From Vibrio maritimus (GTDB lineage: Bacteria; Pseudomonadota; Gammaproteobacteria; Enterobacterales; Vibrionaceae): a DNA stretch of 64,000 bases. This document shows positions 38,212-49,120 of the stretch, in pieces. The translations under genes were made by a program, and so were the position numbers. The notes beneath the pieces are model-generated. The model was not told where the DNA came from. It did no database searches and saw only the letters and a program-made list of their open reading frames with translations. Position 1 is the first letter of the stretch; the number at the start of each line of letters is the position of its first letter. Where the stretch lies: positions 47,099-111,098 of the forward strand of contig BBMT01000015.1 of the NCBI GenBank assembly GCA_000755425.1, read 5' to 3'.

Positions 38212-39360
38212 TTAGCGTTTTAACCAGCTCTTAGGGTTTTGTACTTTACTGTTGCGACGGATCTCGAAGTAGAGTGACGAGGTGTCTTGACCTCCAGTAT
38301 CTCCAGCCAGGGCAATGGTTTCGCCGGCCGCGACTTTATCGCCTTCCTTTTTCAGTAGCGTTTGGTTGTAGCCGTATAGGGTCATGTCGCCTTTACCATG
38401 GTCGAGCAACACGACTAGCCCGTAGCCACGCAGATAATCAGCAAACACCACAGTGCCGGAATAAACGGATTTCACTGATGTACCATAGTTGGCCGCAATG
38501 ACCATTCCCTTCCAATTGACTTGTCCCGTTTGCTTGGTGCCGAAGTTATGCAGCACTTTGCCTTTAACCGGCCACGGCAAACGTCCTTTCTGACGACCAA
38601 GGCCATCCATCGGAACTTGATTACGCTTGGCTGCTTTGGCGATTTCCGCTTTAAGGCGAGTTTCATTGCGCTGCAGTTCGGCGAGATAGTTCTTATCGCT
38701 GGAAATGCTGCGACGGATCTTCGATACGGTACTTTGACGACTGCTGCGGTTTTTCGCCAGCGCATCGCGTTTTGCTTTTTGCTGTTCGAGTAACTGGGCG
38801 ATCTGATTACGCTCAAGCTCAAGGGCTCGCTCGCTTTCGGCTAGCTTTAGCTCAGTGTCCGCAAGCTCTTCTAAAGTTTGTGCGCGCGCTTTAGCGAGGT
38901 ACTGATAATACTGACTAATGCGGTCTTGATCTGGGTCGGCGCTCAGTACACCAGACGCAGAGTTATTCTGCTTGGTGACGTAATAAGTTTGTACCAGTTG
39001 AGCCAGGATCTCTTGTTGCTGCTTTTTCTGCTTGGTCAGCGCTTCCACTTGCTTATGGAAGCCATCGAGGTTTTTGTTGGCTTGAGTGAGCGCTTGCGTT
39101 GTGGCTTTTATCTCTTTCTCGACATTAGAAATGCCAATCTCTTGCTCACGCAGCGACTTTTGCAGGTTATCGAGCTCTTTTTGCTGCGCAGAGAGCGACT
39201 TTTGCTGTCGATTAATTTCACTTTTAACGCCAGTGAGTTCATTTTGGTTGGCAAAACTATGCGTGCTTGGCAGCGCCAGCCCTAAACACATCACCAGTGC
39301 CGACAAACGGGGCAGTACTGATGTCTGAGAGGTAAAAAGCCTAAATTTGTTTGGTTTCAT
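38212..39360 (-). CDS. envC: Murein hydrolase activator EnvC
   Basis: 382 residues. A signal peptide (ALVMCLGLALPSTHSFA) precedes a long coiled coil (about 40-245) and a C-terminal LytM domain. The zinc ligands of active LytM peptidases are missing: LYGYNQ stands in place of the HxH motif and LYFEIR in place of LHFE. This is the degenerate state of EnvC, which activates the amidases AmiA and AmiB at the division site. It is intact and lies downstream of gpmM. Confidence 0.92.
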   Translation of the reverse strand: MKPNKFRLFTSQTSVLPRLSALVMCLGLALPSTHSFANQNELTGVKSEINRQQKSLSAQQKELDNLQKSLREQEIGISNVEKEIKATTQALTQANKNLDGFHKQVEALTKQKKQQQEILAQLVQTYYVTKQNNSASGVLSADPDQDRISQYYQYLAKARAQTLEELADTELKLAESERALELERNQIAQLLEQQKAKRDALAKNRSSRQSTVSKIRRSISSDKNYLAELQRNETRLKAEIAKAAKRNQVPMDGLGRQKGRLPWPVKGKVLHNFGTKQTGQVNWKGMVIAANYGTSVKSVYSGTVVFADYLRGYGLVVLLDHGKGDMTLYGYNQTLLKKEGDKVAAGETIALAGDTGGQDTSSLYFEIRRNSKVQNPKSWLKR

Positions 39361-39536
39361 CCTAATTCCACTAAACGCAGCGACAGAGTTTGCTCAATAT
39401 ACTGGGACATAGTAACCATAACTGATTGATAGTTCACTACGACAGACCAAAATGTGTGCCTTCAAAGCGATGTTGCCATTATATCCATACATGACACCTT
39501 TCAGGCAAAAAAAGCGCAAAATAAAAAGCGGCAAAC

Positions 39537-39566
39537 AAAAACGCCGATGCAAAAGCATCGGCGTTT
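39537..39566 (-). terminator. Terminator of gpmM
   Basis: On the minus strand AAACGCCGATGC-TTTT-GCATCGGCGTTTTTG, just past the stop. Confidence 0.88.
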
Positions 39567-39587
39567 GAATCATCTCAGTAAGAGTGA

Positions 39588-41119
39588 TTACTTAATAAGA
39601 ATCTCACCAGACATTTCTGCTGGGATTTCCATGTCAGTCATTGCAAGCATAGTCGGTGCAAGGTCAGACAGCTTGCCGCCTTCTTTGAACTCAACCGCTT
39701 TGTCACCAACGTAGATTAGAGGTACTGGTAGGTTAGTGTGAGCAGTGTGCGTACCGCCAGTCACTGGGTCTACCATCATCTCTGCGTTACCGTGGTCAGC
39801 CGTGATCAGCATTTGACCGCCAACTTCTTTGATAGCGTCTACTACTTGGCCAACGCTTGCATCTAGAGCTTCGATAGCTTGCTCAGCCGCTTCATAAACA
39901 CCCGTGTGACCAACCATGTCTGCGTTTGGATAGTTACAGATGATAGTGTCGTACTTACCAGATTTGATAGCCGCAACCATCTTCTCAGTTAGCTCTTCTG
40001 AGCTCATTTCTGGTTGTAGGTCGTAAGTCGCTACTTTTGGAGAAGCAACGAGCTGACGCTCTTCACCATCAAACTCGTTCTCAACACCACCGTTGAAGAA
40101 GAAAGTCACGTGTGCGTATTTCTCTGTTTCAGAGATACGTAGCTGAGTTTTACCTTCTTTCGATAGCCACTCACCGTATGTGTTCTCAAGAGATGCAGGT
40201 GGGAAAGCGATAGATAGAGGGATGTCAGCTGCGTATTGCGTTAGCATTACGAAGTCGATTGCTGGGAATACTGCGCGCTCAAAGCCATCAAACTCAGATA
40301 CGAAAGTACGAGTGATTTGACGTGCACGGTCAGCACGGTAGTTCATGAAGATAACGGCGTCACCATCTTGGATAGCTGCGTCTTCTTGACCTTCTGCTTT
40401 GATAGCTGTTGCTTTAACGAACTCATCGTTCTCTTCACGAGCGTAAGCGGCTTCAAGACCTGCTACTGCATTGTCGTAAGTGAACTCAGCTTTGCCTTGA
40501 GTTAGTAGGTCGTAAGCAACTTGTACGCGATCCCAGTTGTTATCACGATCCATTGCGTAGTAACGACCGATTAGAGACGCTACGCGGCCTTTACCAAGCT
40601 CAGCAAACAGCTCGTCGAAACGCTTAAGTGAACCTTCAGCGCTACGAGGTGGTGTATCACGACCGTCAAGGAAGCAGTGTAGGTAGATTTTCTCAGCGCC
40701 ACGCTCTGCTGCCATTTTCACAGCTGCGTAGATGTGGTCTTCGTGAGAGTGAACACCACCTGGAGACATAAGACCCATTAGGTGAACCGCTTTGCCTGCT
40801 GCAACGGCTTTGTCGATAGCAGCAACAAGCGCTTCGTTCTGAGCGAACTCACCGTCAGCGATTGATTTAGTGATGCGAGTTAGGTCTTGGTATACCACAC
40901 GACCTGCGCCGATGTTGGTGTGACCTACTTCTGAGTTACCCATTTGACCGTCTGGCAGACCTACGTCCATACCAGAAGCCGAAATAAGAGTACGTGGGTT
41001 GTTTGCCACAAGCCATCCATTACTGGAGTTTTTGCGTTGTTGATTGCGTTGCTTGCGTTGTCTTCACGGTAACCCCAACCGTCAAGAATCACTAGAGCCA
41101 TTGGCTTCTTAGCTGACAT
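39588..41119 (-). CDS. gpmM: 2,3-bisphosphoglycerate-independent phosphoglycerate mutase
   Basis: 510 residues after repair. Begins MSAKKPMALVILDGWGYRED; a G is missing near 41012 (MDGLVANNPRT). The phosphoserine site is GQMGNSEVGHTNIGAG; manganese ligands are in ITADHGNAEMM and NYPNADMVGHTG. It interconverts 3- and 2-phosphoglycerate in glycolysis and gluconeogenesis. Confidence 0.95.
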
Positions 41120-41528
41120 AGTTATAACCTCGTCAAATCGATAGTAACTTTACAGAAAACAAATTAGCGTAATTTTACTACACTTTTTACCCATAACTGT
41201 AGTGGCAGATCAAATAATGTTTGTGATTACCGTTGCTGGGTTACAGTTTTATCTAGCTGATTCGTCTGTTTGTTCTCTGCGTGAGGTAATCATAGACGCT
41301 ATTTTCGTCAGGTACCTCGGCTTTATCTCTATTATTACGCCGAGTTTGGTCGCTTTGACTAATCGTTTTTTTCTATCTCTGTGATAGCGTTTGGCATCTT
41401 GGCGTGAAACCTAGCGAGGAGAAGGATCCCAATTCTCTGTTCGAAACATTTTCCCCTCTCGCCACGGCGAGGCTAAGCCGCTATACTCCTCGACTGATTT
41501 AATGTTCAACTATCTAAGAGCACAAGTG
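41120..41528. other. Divergent gap between gpmM and yibN
   Basis: 409 bases. A 60-codon frame at 41202-41384 has no recognisable features and I do not call it. CTCGGC/GCCGAG (41316-41344) is a weak 6-base inverted repeat. TATACT at about 41482-41487 could be a -10 for yibN. Confidence 0.4.
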
Positions 41529-41963
41529 ATGCAAGAGTATTTAGAATTTTTCCAACAGAACATGATCATGGCGCTAGTGTGGGTTGCACTATTTGTTGCT
41601 CTGATCGCTAACATCTTTAAATCAGCGAATGCCGCATACAAAGAAGTGTCTGCAGCACAAGTGACTCACATGATGAACCGCGAGAACGGCATCGTGGTAG
41701 ACATTCGTTCAAAAGACGAATTCAAGCGTGGTCATATTACTGACGCACTTCACGTTTTGCCATCTGATATCAAAGCGGGTTCTTTCGGTAGCCTTGAAAA
41801 CCACAAATCAGACCCAATCATTGTGGTATGTAAGACTGGTCAAACGGCGCAAGAGAGCGCGAACTTGCTTGCAAAAGCAGGGTTTGAAAAAGTTTACTTG
41901 CTGAAAAATGGTCTAGTGGCTTGGAGCGAAGCAAACCTTCCGCTGATCAAAGGCAAGAAGTAA
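41529..41963 (+). CDS. yibN: Rhodanese-like domain protein YibN
   Basis: 144 residues from ATG 41529 (MQEYLEFFQQ); one membrane anchor (MIMALVWVALFVALIANIF) and a cytoplasmic rhodanese domain with active-site Cys in VVCKTGQTAQ. In E. coli the order is yibN-grxC-secB-gpsA-cysE; here grxC is missing from between yibN and secB. The membrane anchor implies a sulfur-transfer or secretion-related role at the inner membrane; the exact function is not known. Confidence 0.88.
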   Translation: MQEYLEFFQQNMIMALVWVALFVALIANIFKSANAAYKEVSAAQVTHMMNRENGIVVDIRSKDEFKRGHITDALHVLPSDIKAGSFGSLENHKSDPIIVVCKTGQTAQESANLLAKAGFEKVYLLKNGLVAWSEANLPLIKGKK

Positions 41964-42120
41964 CACCGAATTTTGAGTAATTTCGCGGCACTTATGACTA
42001 AGGGATGTGATAAATGCCACGGAATTCAAGGCTCGCCTAGTCATCAAACATCGGCTCGGCTAGTCTGCAAGAAAACTCATTAACGTTTTGACAAATTTAG
42101 ACGTATTTAAGGAAATCATC

Positions 42121-42588
42121 ATGGCTGAAGCAGCTCCACAAGAAGCACAACAAAACTTCTCAATCCAACGTATCTTTCTAAAAGACGTATCATTTGAGGC
42201 GCCAAACTCGCCAGATATGTTCCAGAAAGACTGGAACCCAGATGTTAAGCTAGACCTTGACACTCAAAGCCGTGAACTAGGTCAAGGCGTATACGAAGTT
42301 GTTCTTCGCCTGACAGTGACAGTGAAAAACGCAGAAGAGACTGCATTCCTATGTGAAGTACAACAAGGTGGTATCTTCACTGCAGAGCAAATGGAAGCAG
42401 GTCAACTTGCACACTGCCTAGGCGCATTCTGCCCGAACATCCTATTCCCGTACGCTCGTGAAACTATCTCAAGCCTAACGATGAAAGGTACGTTCCCACA
42501 ACTGAACCTAGCGCCAGTTAACTTTGACGCACTGTTCATGAACTACCTACAACAGCAAGCTCAGCAAGAAGGTCAAGCGGAAGCTTAA
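42121..42588 (+). CDS. secB: Protein-export chaperone SecB
   Basis: 155 residues, acidic. The start MAEAAPQEAQQNFSIQRIFL follows AAGGAAATCATC; an earlier ATG at 42088 is in frame but less likely. Typical blocks are KDVSFEAPNSP, FLCEVQQGGIF and CPNILFPYARE. It keeps preproteins unfolded and delivers them to SecA. It is intact. Confidence 0.97.
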   Translation: MAEAAPQEAQQNFSIQRIFLKDVSFEAPNSPDMFQKDWNPDVKLDLDTQSRELGQGVYEVVLRLTVTVKNAEETAFLCEVQQGGIFTAEQMEAGQLAHCLGAFCPNILFPYARETISSLTMKGTFPQLNLAPVNFDALFMNYLQQQAQQEGQAEA

Positions 42589-42770
42589 TCTCGCTTGCAG
42601 AGTAACTCTGCGAGAAAGAGTGGATGTTTTGAAAATGCACAGCGCATCGCGATGTGCATTTTTTATTGGCATACAGTAACTTATACCCAAGTCGTCTTGA
42701 GTGGCTACACTGTTAGGGTCACTTGGGTATAACAACGAAACGCAATCATACCGACAAATTGGGTGGTGTT

Positions 42771-43791
42771 ATGAATAACGCATATGGAAAAGAAATCGCA
42801 ATGACTGTATTGGGCGCAGGCTCTTACGGCACGTCTTTGGCGATTTCGCTTGCGAGAAACGGCGCGAATGTGGTGATTTGGGGACACGAACCAGAGCACA
42901 TGGCGAAGCTAGAAGCGGATCGTGCTAACCACGAGTTCCTACCGGGCATTGATTTTCCGGAGTCTCTGATTGTTGAATCTGACCTCAACAAAGCGGTACA
43001 AGCGAGCCGTGATTTGCTGGTCGTGGTACCAAGCCACGTATTTGGTATCGTTTTAAACAGTGTCAAACCACACTTGCGAGATGACAGCCGCATTTGCTGG
43101 GCAACCAAAGGTTAGAGCCTGAAACGGGTCGCCTGCTTAAAGATGTCGCTCACGACATCATTGGTGAAGAGTATCCGCTAGCGGTATTGTCCGGTCCAAC
43201 GTTTGCTAAAGAGCTGGCGGCTGGTCTACCAACGGCGATCGCCGTTGCCTCTCCTGATGCGCAGTTTGTGGCGGATCTACAAGAGAAGATCCACTGCAGC
43301 AAAACCTTCCGTGTGTATGCCAACGATGACTTCACTGGCATGCAGCTTGGTGGTGCGGTGAAGAATGTTATCGCCATTGGCGCTGGTATGTCTGATGGCA
43401 TCGGCTTTGGTGCCAATGCCCGTACGGCTCTGATTACTCGCGGCCTTGCGGAAATGACCCGTCTTGGCGCTGCACTGGGTGCGAAGCAAGATACCTTTAT
43501 GGGTATGGCAGGCTGGGTGATTTGGTACTGACCTGTACTGACAACCAATCACGTAACCGCCGTTTTGGCCTTGCTTTGGGTGAAGGTAAAGACGTCGATA
43601 CGGCGCAAACTGAAATCGGTCAGGTGGTAGAGGGTTATCGCAATACCAAAGAGGTGTGGCTACTGTCGCAGCGCATGGGTGTAGAGATGCCAATTGTTGA
43701 CCAAATCTATCAAGTATTGTATCAAGGGAAAGATGCGCGTTTAGCCGCGCAAGACCTCCTTGCAAGGGACAAGAAAGCCGAGCAGCAATAA
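42771..43791 (+). CDS. gpsA: Glycerol-3-phosphate dehydrogenase [NAD(P)+]
   Basis: 340 residues after repair. NAD(P)-binding GAGSYGTSLA at the N-terminus, KGLEPETGRLL, LSGPTFAKE, catalytic Lys region GGAVKNVIAIGAG and C-terminal NTKEVWLLS. Two T residues are missing near 43112 and 43509 (GLEPE and GLGDLVLT). It makes sn-glycerol 3-phosphate for phospholipids, as does psd further on in the window for phosphatidylethanolamine. Confidence 0.95.
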
Positions 43792-43831
43792 TCGCTCGAC
43801 GGATAAATGACTATCCATCGTAGGATCGAAA

Positions 43832-44653
43832 ATGAAACACTGTGAAAAACAAAATGTCTGGGAAGTGCATTGTCAGAGAAGCCCGAGAGCAGGCCGAGCA
43901 AGAGCCGATGCTGGCGAGTTTCTATCATGCCACCATTATTAACCACGAAAGCTTTGGTGCAGCACTGAGCTACATCCTAGCCAATAAGCTAAAAACTGCC
44001 TCTATGCCTGCTATGGCAGTGCGCGAAGTGGTGGAACAAGCGTTTAACGCTGACCCTACCATTACCGATGCGGCGGCGTGTGACATTTGTGCCACAGTGA
44101 ATCGAGACCCAGCGGTCTCTCTGTATTCAATGCCCCTATTGTACTTAAAGGCTATCACGCTCTGCAAGGATATCGTGTCGCCAACTGGCTGTGGTCGCAA
44201 GGCCGTAATGCTCTGGCAACGTATCTGCAAAACCAAATTTCGGTCGCGTGTCAGGTGGACATCCACCCGGCTGCCCGTATCGGTAAAGGCATCATGCTCG
44301 ACCATGCGACAGGTATCGTTATTGGTGAGACGGCTGTGGTGGAGAACGATGTTTCTATCCTACAGAACGTAACACTTGGCGGTACCGGTAAAGAGTGCGG
44401 TGACCGACATCCGAAGATCCGCGAAGGCGTTATGATTGGTGCAGGAGCTAAGATACTCGGCAACATCGAGGTGGGTAAAGGTGCCAAAATTGGTTCTTGC
44501 TCAGTGGTGCTTCAGCCGGTTCCTCCACATACTACGGCAGCTGGTGTACCCGCGAAGATCGTTGGTAAACCGAAAACCGATATGCCATCTCTAGATATGG
44601 ATCAGCAGTTTAATGGCAAATCACAGACCTTTATGGGTGGTGATGGTATCTAG
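43832..44653 (+). CDS. cysE: Serine O-acetyltransferase
   Basis: 273 residues after repair, same as E. coli CysE. Begins MKHCEKQNVWE. There are two frame breaks: an extra base near 43864 (the only clear insertion in the window), and a lost G near 44152 (LYLKGYHALQGYRV). The C-terminal left-handed beta-helix has hexapeptide repeats and the active-site HATGIVIGETA and GGTGKECGDRHPKI. It starts cysteine synthesis from serine. It follows gpsA by 40 bases. Confidence 0.94.
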
Positions 44654-44689
44654 CGCTTACTCGTTTATTTACGCGTAGAAAAAACACGA

Positions 44690-44717
44690 AAAAGCCAAGG
44701 CACTGCCTTGGCTTTTC
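44690..44717. terminator. Bidirectional terminator between cysE and the MATE gene
   Basis: AAAAGCCAAGGCA-CTGCCTTGGCTTTTC between convergent genes. Confidence 0.85.
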
Positions 44718-44737
44718 TTTTGCGTCTGTTTTGTGGT

Positions 44738-46083
44738 CTATCTTGTCGCAGTAGAAAGGTGTTTGCGCCTGACCGTCAGCGCATACAGGTAGGCGAGGAC
44801 GCCACCAATGACATTGCCCAGAGCTACACCAATAAACATCCCTTCAACGCCATACCAATGGCTTCCCAAAGCCGCAGCAGGTAGGGTAAATACAAACAGC
44901 CTCATCGCACTCCACATAAAGGCTTTGCTAGGCTCATGCAGTGCATTCATACCACTACCTAACATCATAATAATGCCTTGAAAACCATAGCTAAATGGTA
45001 CCACTAGAAGGTAGTGCCATAAGATGTCGCGAACCGCTTGTTCCTGTGAGAACAGTGCTGAGATAGGAATACTGAGCGGTACCATCATCACAAAGACCAG
45101 CAATTGAAACAGCAGAGAAAAACGCATGCTAAGGAATAGCCCAGCAAAGCTGCGCCCTGGCTGCTTGGCCCCGAAGTTCTGTGACATAAATGGCGTTAAA
45201 GCAGAGCTTAGAGAAATCAGTACCAGGATTAAAATCGACTCTACACGCTGCGCCGCACCATAAGCAGCTACGGCGGCGGTACCGTGCACTGAAAGCATCT
45301 TCATTAAGATTGCTCCAGAAATGGGTGACATGGCGGTGGAGAGCCCTGAAGGTGTACCGATACGTAGGATGCAATCCAATCTTGCCATAGGTGAGAAGGT
45401 TTGAGCTGACCGAGCAGTTTTTCCCGTTTGGTCAGGACGTACAAAGAGCCAGTAAGTGCGCCCAGCCACGCAATGCCACTCGCTATGGCTGCACCTTGAA
45501 TGCCAAGCTCAGGAAACGGTCCAATACCAAAGATCAGTAATGGGTCGAGCAGGCCGTTTATGAAGCCAGACAGCATCATGATTTTTGCCGGTGTTTTGGT
45601 GTCGCCTGTTGCGCGAATGGCGCTGTTGCCTGCCATAGGGATCACTAAAAGAGGCACGGTAAAGTACCAAATCACCATGTATTCACGAATAAGTGGAATG
45701 ATGTCATCACTGGCACCTAGTAGCCTAAAAAGAGGGTCTATGGTGTACAAACCCAGCGTTGAAGCTAGCACAACCAAAACCACGGCTAGCAACAAGCCGT
45801 GTGTGGAGAAGCGTGCTGCGTGCTGGGTATTCCCTTGGCCGAGCAAGCGACCAATATTGGTCGACAACCCCATGCCAATCCCCATGGTGATGCAGTTAAC
45901 ACCAAAGGTTACAGGGAAAGTGAAGCTAATAGCCGCGAGGGCTTGGGTTCCAAGCAGCGAGATAAAGAAGGTATCGACAAGGTTGAATGCCAATATCGCC
46001 ACCATGCCAAAGACCATAGGCACGGTCATATTTCGAAGCACAGTGGATATCGGTGCGGACAGCAGGCCGTGTTTGTCTTGCAT
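44738..46083 (-). CDS. MATE family efflux transporter
   Basis: 448 residues after repair, twelve membrane segments. The family pattern is seen in MVFGMVAILAFNLVDTFFIS, the middle GNSAIRATGDTKTP and the second half AAYGAAQRVESILI. One base is missing near 45390 (DWNCILRIGTP). Such pumps export drugs or cationic compounds using Na+ or H+. The substrate is not known. Divergent from groES. Confidence 0.88.
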
Positions 46084-46221
46084 GGCATTCTAAGCTTGGT
46101 AAACAGGTGGCTAGAATACAGTAATTAACCAGTTGGTGCGACAACCGACTCGCAGCAGCCCAGCTTTCGCAACCCAATCTTAAATTTCGTTATTTTTGTC
46201 ACAATTTTTTGGCATCTTCCC

Positions 46222-46245
46222 CTTGGGATCGCCAAACGCCCCCAA
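46222..46245 (+). promoter_or_regulatory. Candidate heat-shock (sigma-32) promoter of groES-groEL
   Basis: CCCCTTGGG (CTTGGG at 46222) and CCCCCAACAT (46239) resemble the CTTGAA / CCCCAT pattern of sigma-32, with 11-12 bases between, a little short. About 70 bases upstream of groES. Confidence 0.45.
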
Positions 46246-46313
46246 CATATTCAACACAAGGCCTTGAAGGCAACCCTATAAGCTAAATGGAAAATAATCA
46301 GGAGAATCGACCG

Positions 46314-46604
46314 ATGAATATCCGTCCTCTACACGACCGAGTTATCGTTGAGCGCCAAGAAGTTGAATCTAAATCTGCTGGTGGCATCGTTTTAACTGGT
46401 TCTGCGGCAGAAAAATCAACACGTGGTACAGTTCTGGCTGTGGGCAAAGGCCGCATCCTAGAAAACGGCACGGTACAGCCGCTAGACGTGAAAGTAGGTG
46501 ATACGGTGATCTTTGCTGAAGGCTACGGCACTAAGACAGAAAAGATCGACGGTAAAGAAGTTCTGATCATGTCTGAAAACGACATCATGGCTATCGTTGA
46601 ATAA
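46314..46604 (+). CDS. groES: Co-chaperonin GroES
   Basis: 96 residues; MNIRPLHDRVIVERQEVESK start after AGGAGAAT, mobile loop SAGGIVLTGSAAEKSTRG, and end NDIMAIVE. It caps the GroEL ring. It is intact. Confidence 0.98.
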   Translation: MNIRPLHDRVIVERQEVESKSAGGIVLTGSAAEKSTRGTVLAVGKGRILENGTVQPLDVKVGDTVIFAEGYGTKTEKIDGKEVLIMSENDIMAIVE

Positions 46605-46672
46605 TTAAGTAGACGTTGAGTAATTTTTTACTCTAAACAAGCTATCCACTGAATTTAGATAAGGAAATAACA

Positions 46673-48309
46673 ATGGCTGCTAAAGACGTTAAGTTTGGTA
46701 ACGACGCACGAGTTAAAATGCTAGAAGGTGTAAACGTTCTAGCGGATGCAGTAAAAGTAACACTAGGCCCTAAAGGCCGTAACGTAGTTCTAGACAAATC
46801 TTTCGGTGCACCAACTATCACTAAAGATGGTGTATCTGTAGCGCGCGAAATCGAACTTGAAGACAAGTTCCAAAACATGGGCGCGCAAATGGTTAAAGAA
46901 GTTGCCTCTCAAGCGAACGATGCTGCAGGTGACGGTACAACAACAGCAACAGTTCTAGCGCAAGCTATCGTAAACGAAGGCCTAAAAGCCGTTGCTGCTG
47001 GCATGAACCCAATGGATCTTAAGCGTGGCATCGACAAAGCAGTTGTCGCTGCAGTTGAAGAACTAAAAGCACTGTCTGTTCCTTGTGAAGACACAAAAGC
47101 TATCGCTCAGGTTGGTACTATCTCTGCAAACTCTGATGAGAGCGTAGGTAACATCATTGCTGAAGCAATGGAAAAAGTAGGTCGTGATGGTGTTATCACG
47201 GTTGAAGAAGGTCAGGCTCTACAAGACGAGCTAGACGTAGTGGAAGGTATGCAGTTTGACCGCGGTTACCTATCACCTTACTTCATCAACAACCAAGAAG
47301 CTGGCTCTGTTGATCTAGAAAGCCCATTCATCCTACTTATCGACAAGAAAGTATCGAACATTCGTGAACTACTTCCAACGCTAGAAGCGGTTGCTAAAGC
47401 ATCTCGTCCACTGCTTATCATTGCAGAAGACGTAGAAGGTGAAGCACTAGCAACGCTAGTTGTGAACAACATGCGCGGCATCGTGAAAGTGGCTGCAGTT
47501 AAAGCGCCTGGTTTCGGCGACCGTCGTAAGTCTATGCTTCAAGATATCGCTGTCCTAACTGCTGGCACCGTGATCTCAGAAGAAGTAGGCCTAGACCTTG
47601 AAAAAGTAACGCTAGAAGACCTAGGTCAAGCGAAGCGCGTTTCTATCACTAAAGAAAACACGACCATCATCGATGGCGTGGGTGAAGAAGCGATGATTCA
47701 AGGACGTGTTGCTCAAATTCGTCAACAAATCGAAGACGCGACGTCTGACTACGATAAAGAGAAACTTCAAGAGCGCGTAGCTAAGCTAGCTGGCGGTGTT
47801 GCGGTAATCAAAGTTGGTGCAGCAACTGAAGTTGAGATGAAAGAGAAGAAAGACCGCGTTGAAGATGCACTACATGCAACTCGTGCAGCGGTTGAAGAAG
47901 GCGTAGTAGCGGGCGGTGGTGTTGCATTAATCCGCGCAGCTTCTAAAGTGGAAGCCTTGAAGGCGCGAACGAAGAGCAAAATGTGGGTATCCGCGTTGCA
48001 CTTCGTGCAATGGAAGCGCCAATTCGTCAAATCACTGCAAACGCAGGTGACGAAGAGTCTGTAGTTGCAAACAACGTGAAAGCAGGCGAAGGCAGCTACG
48101 GCTACAACGCAGCAACAGGTGAGTACGGCGACATGATCGCAATGGGTATCCTAGATCCAACTAAAGTAACTCGCTCTGCACTTCAGTTCGCAGCATCAGT
48201 TGCAGGTCTTATGATCACAACAGAAGCGATGGTGACTGACGTACCTCAGAAAGACGCTCCAGCAATGCCTGATATGGGCGGCATGGGCGGTATGCCAGGT
48301 ATGATGTAA
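46673..48309 (+). CDS. groEL: Chaperonin GroEL
   Basis: 545 residues after repair. Begins MAAKDVKFGNDARVKMLEGV. ATP-binding GDGTTTATVLA and the C-terminal tail GGMGGMPGMM are typical of the main GroEL. One G is missing near 47953 (KVEGLEGANEEQNVGIR). Since GroEL is essential, the break is almost certainly a reading error. Confidence 0.98.
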
Positions 48310-48328
48310 TCCATCAGAGGATTCTGAC

Positions 48329-48359
48329 AAAGCCGAAGGGAAACCTTCGGCTTTTTTTG
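48329..48359 (+). terminator. Terminator of groESL
   Basis: AAAGCCGAAGG-GAAA-CCTTCGGCTTTTTTT. Confidence 0.92.
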
Positions 48360-48494
48360 TACCTGTTTCATAATTAACCAATATTCTGTGAGAGTGTTGC
48401 AGGATATGACAAAATCCTGACAAAACATATGGTCAGCGTTACTAGCATCACCTAACTTATCAGTTGATAACAAAAAAAGTCAGTGGAGACTATT

Positions 48495-49058
48495 ATGAAA
48501 AAGGCAGTAGCAGTATTAGCAGTGGCAGCAGCAATGGCATCACCATTGGCGCTTGCTGAAAGCACTCCAGTGATGTTCTCATCACTAAACGGTTTCAACG
48601 CACCTGATGCAAATGCAGTAGGTGGCGTACGTCTAGCGGTTCTTCACGGTCAAGTGAACGAAGTGAAAGGTGTGGATTTCTCTGTACTAGGTATGTCTGA
48701 AACTCAGCGTACAACGGGTGTGAACTTCGGTCTGTTCTTTGGTGCTTCTAAAGTTACTCAAGAAATGAAAGGTGCTTCTCTAGGTATCTTCAACTGGAAC
48801 ACAGGTAAAACGACGGGTGTGAACCTTGCGGCAGTGAACGTGACTAACGATGTAAAAGGTCTTAACTGGAGTGCGGTGAACTACTCTGAAGGCTACACAA
48901 TGGCAGACATTGGTATCGCGAGCTTCTCAAACAAGTCTAACTTCCAGTTTGGTCTTTTCAACAAGACAAACAACATCGATGGCGTGCAGATTGGTCTAAT
49001 CAACTGTGCAGACAACGGTTTCTTCAAGTGCTTCCCAATCATCAACTTTGCGAAGTAA
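48495..49058 (+). CDS. Secreted LA_2272-type surface repeat protein
   Basis: 187 residues. Signal peptide MKKAVAVLAVAAAMASPLALA, then repeated short strands of the form GVNFGLF, GASLGIFN, GVNLAAVN, GLNWSAVN, FQFGLFNK, GVQIGLIN. This resembles the LA_2272 surface repeat family, which probably forms a beta-solenoid or barrel-like fold. A cysteine pair near the end (NCADNGFFKCF) may form a disulfide. I know no function. It lies alone between the groEL terminator and its own. Confidence 0.72.
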   Translation: MKKAVAVLAVAAAMASPLALAESTPVMFSSLNGFNAPDANAVGGVRLAVLHGQVNEVKGVDFSVLGMSETQRTTGVNFGLFFGASKVTQEMKGASLGIFNWNTGKTTGVNLAAVNVTNDVKGLNWSAVNYSEGYTMADIGIASFSNKSNFQFGLFNKTNNIDGVQIGLINCADNGFFKCFPIINFAK

Positions 49059-49093
49059 TAGCTTCTTTGATTTAAAGAATTGAAGCTGCGATA

Positions 49094-49120
49094 AAGCCCT
49101 GCTTAACAGGGCTTTTTATT
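49094..49120. terminator. Terminator shared by the repeat protein and the mgtC-like gene
   Basis: AAAGCCCTG-CTTAA-CAGGGCTTTTTATTT. The stop codon of the convergent mgtC-like gene (49103-49105) lies within the loop. Confidence 0.85.

Noticed and set aside
41202..41384. 60-codon frame between gpmM and yibN
   Set aside because: No recognisable family, weak start region, and it lies in a normal divergent promoter gap.
45500..46093. 197-codon plus-strand frame
   Set aside because: Antisense to the MATE transporter gene; the composition is that of a mirrored coding frame.
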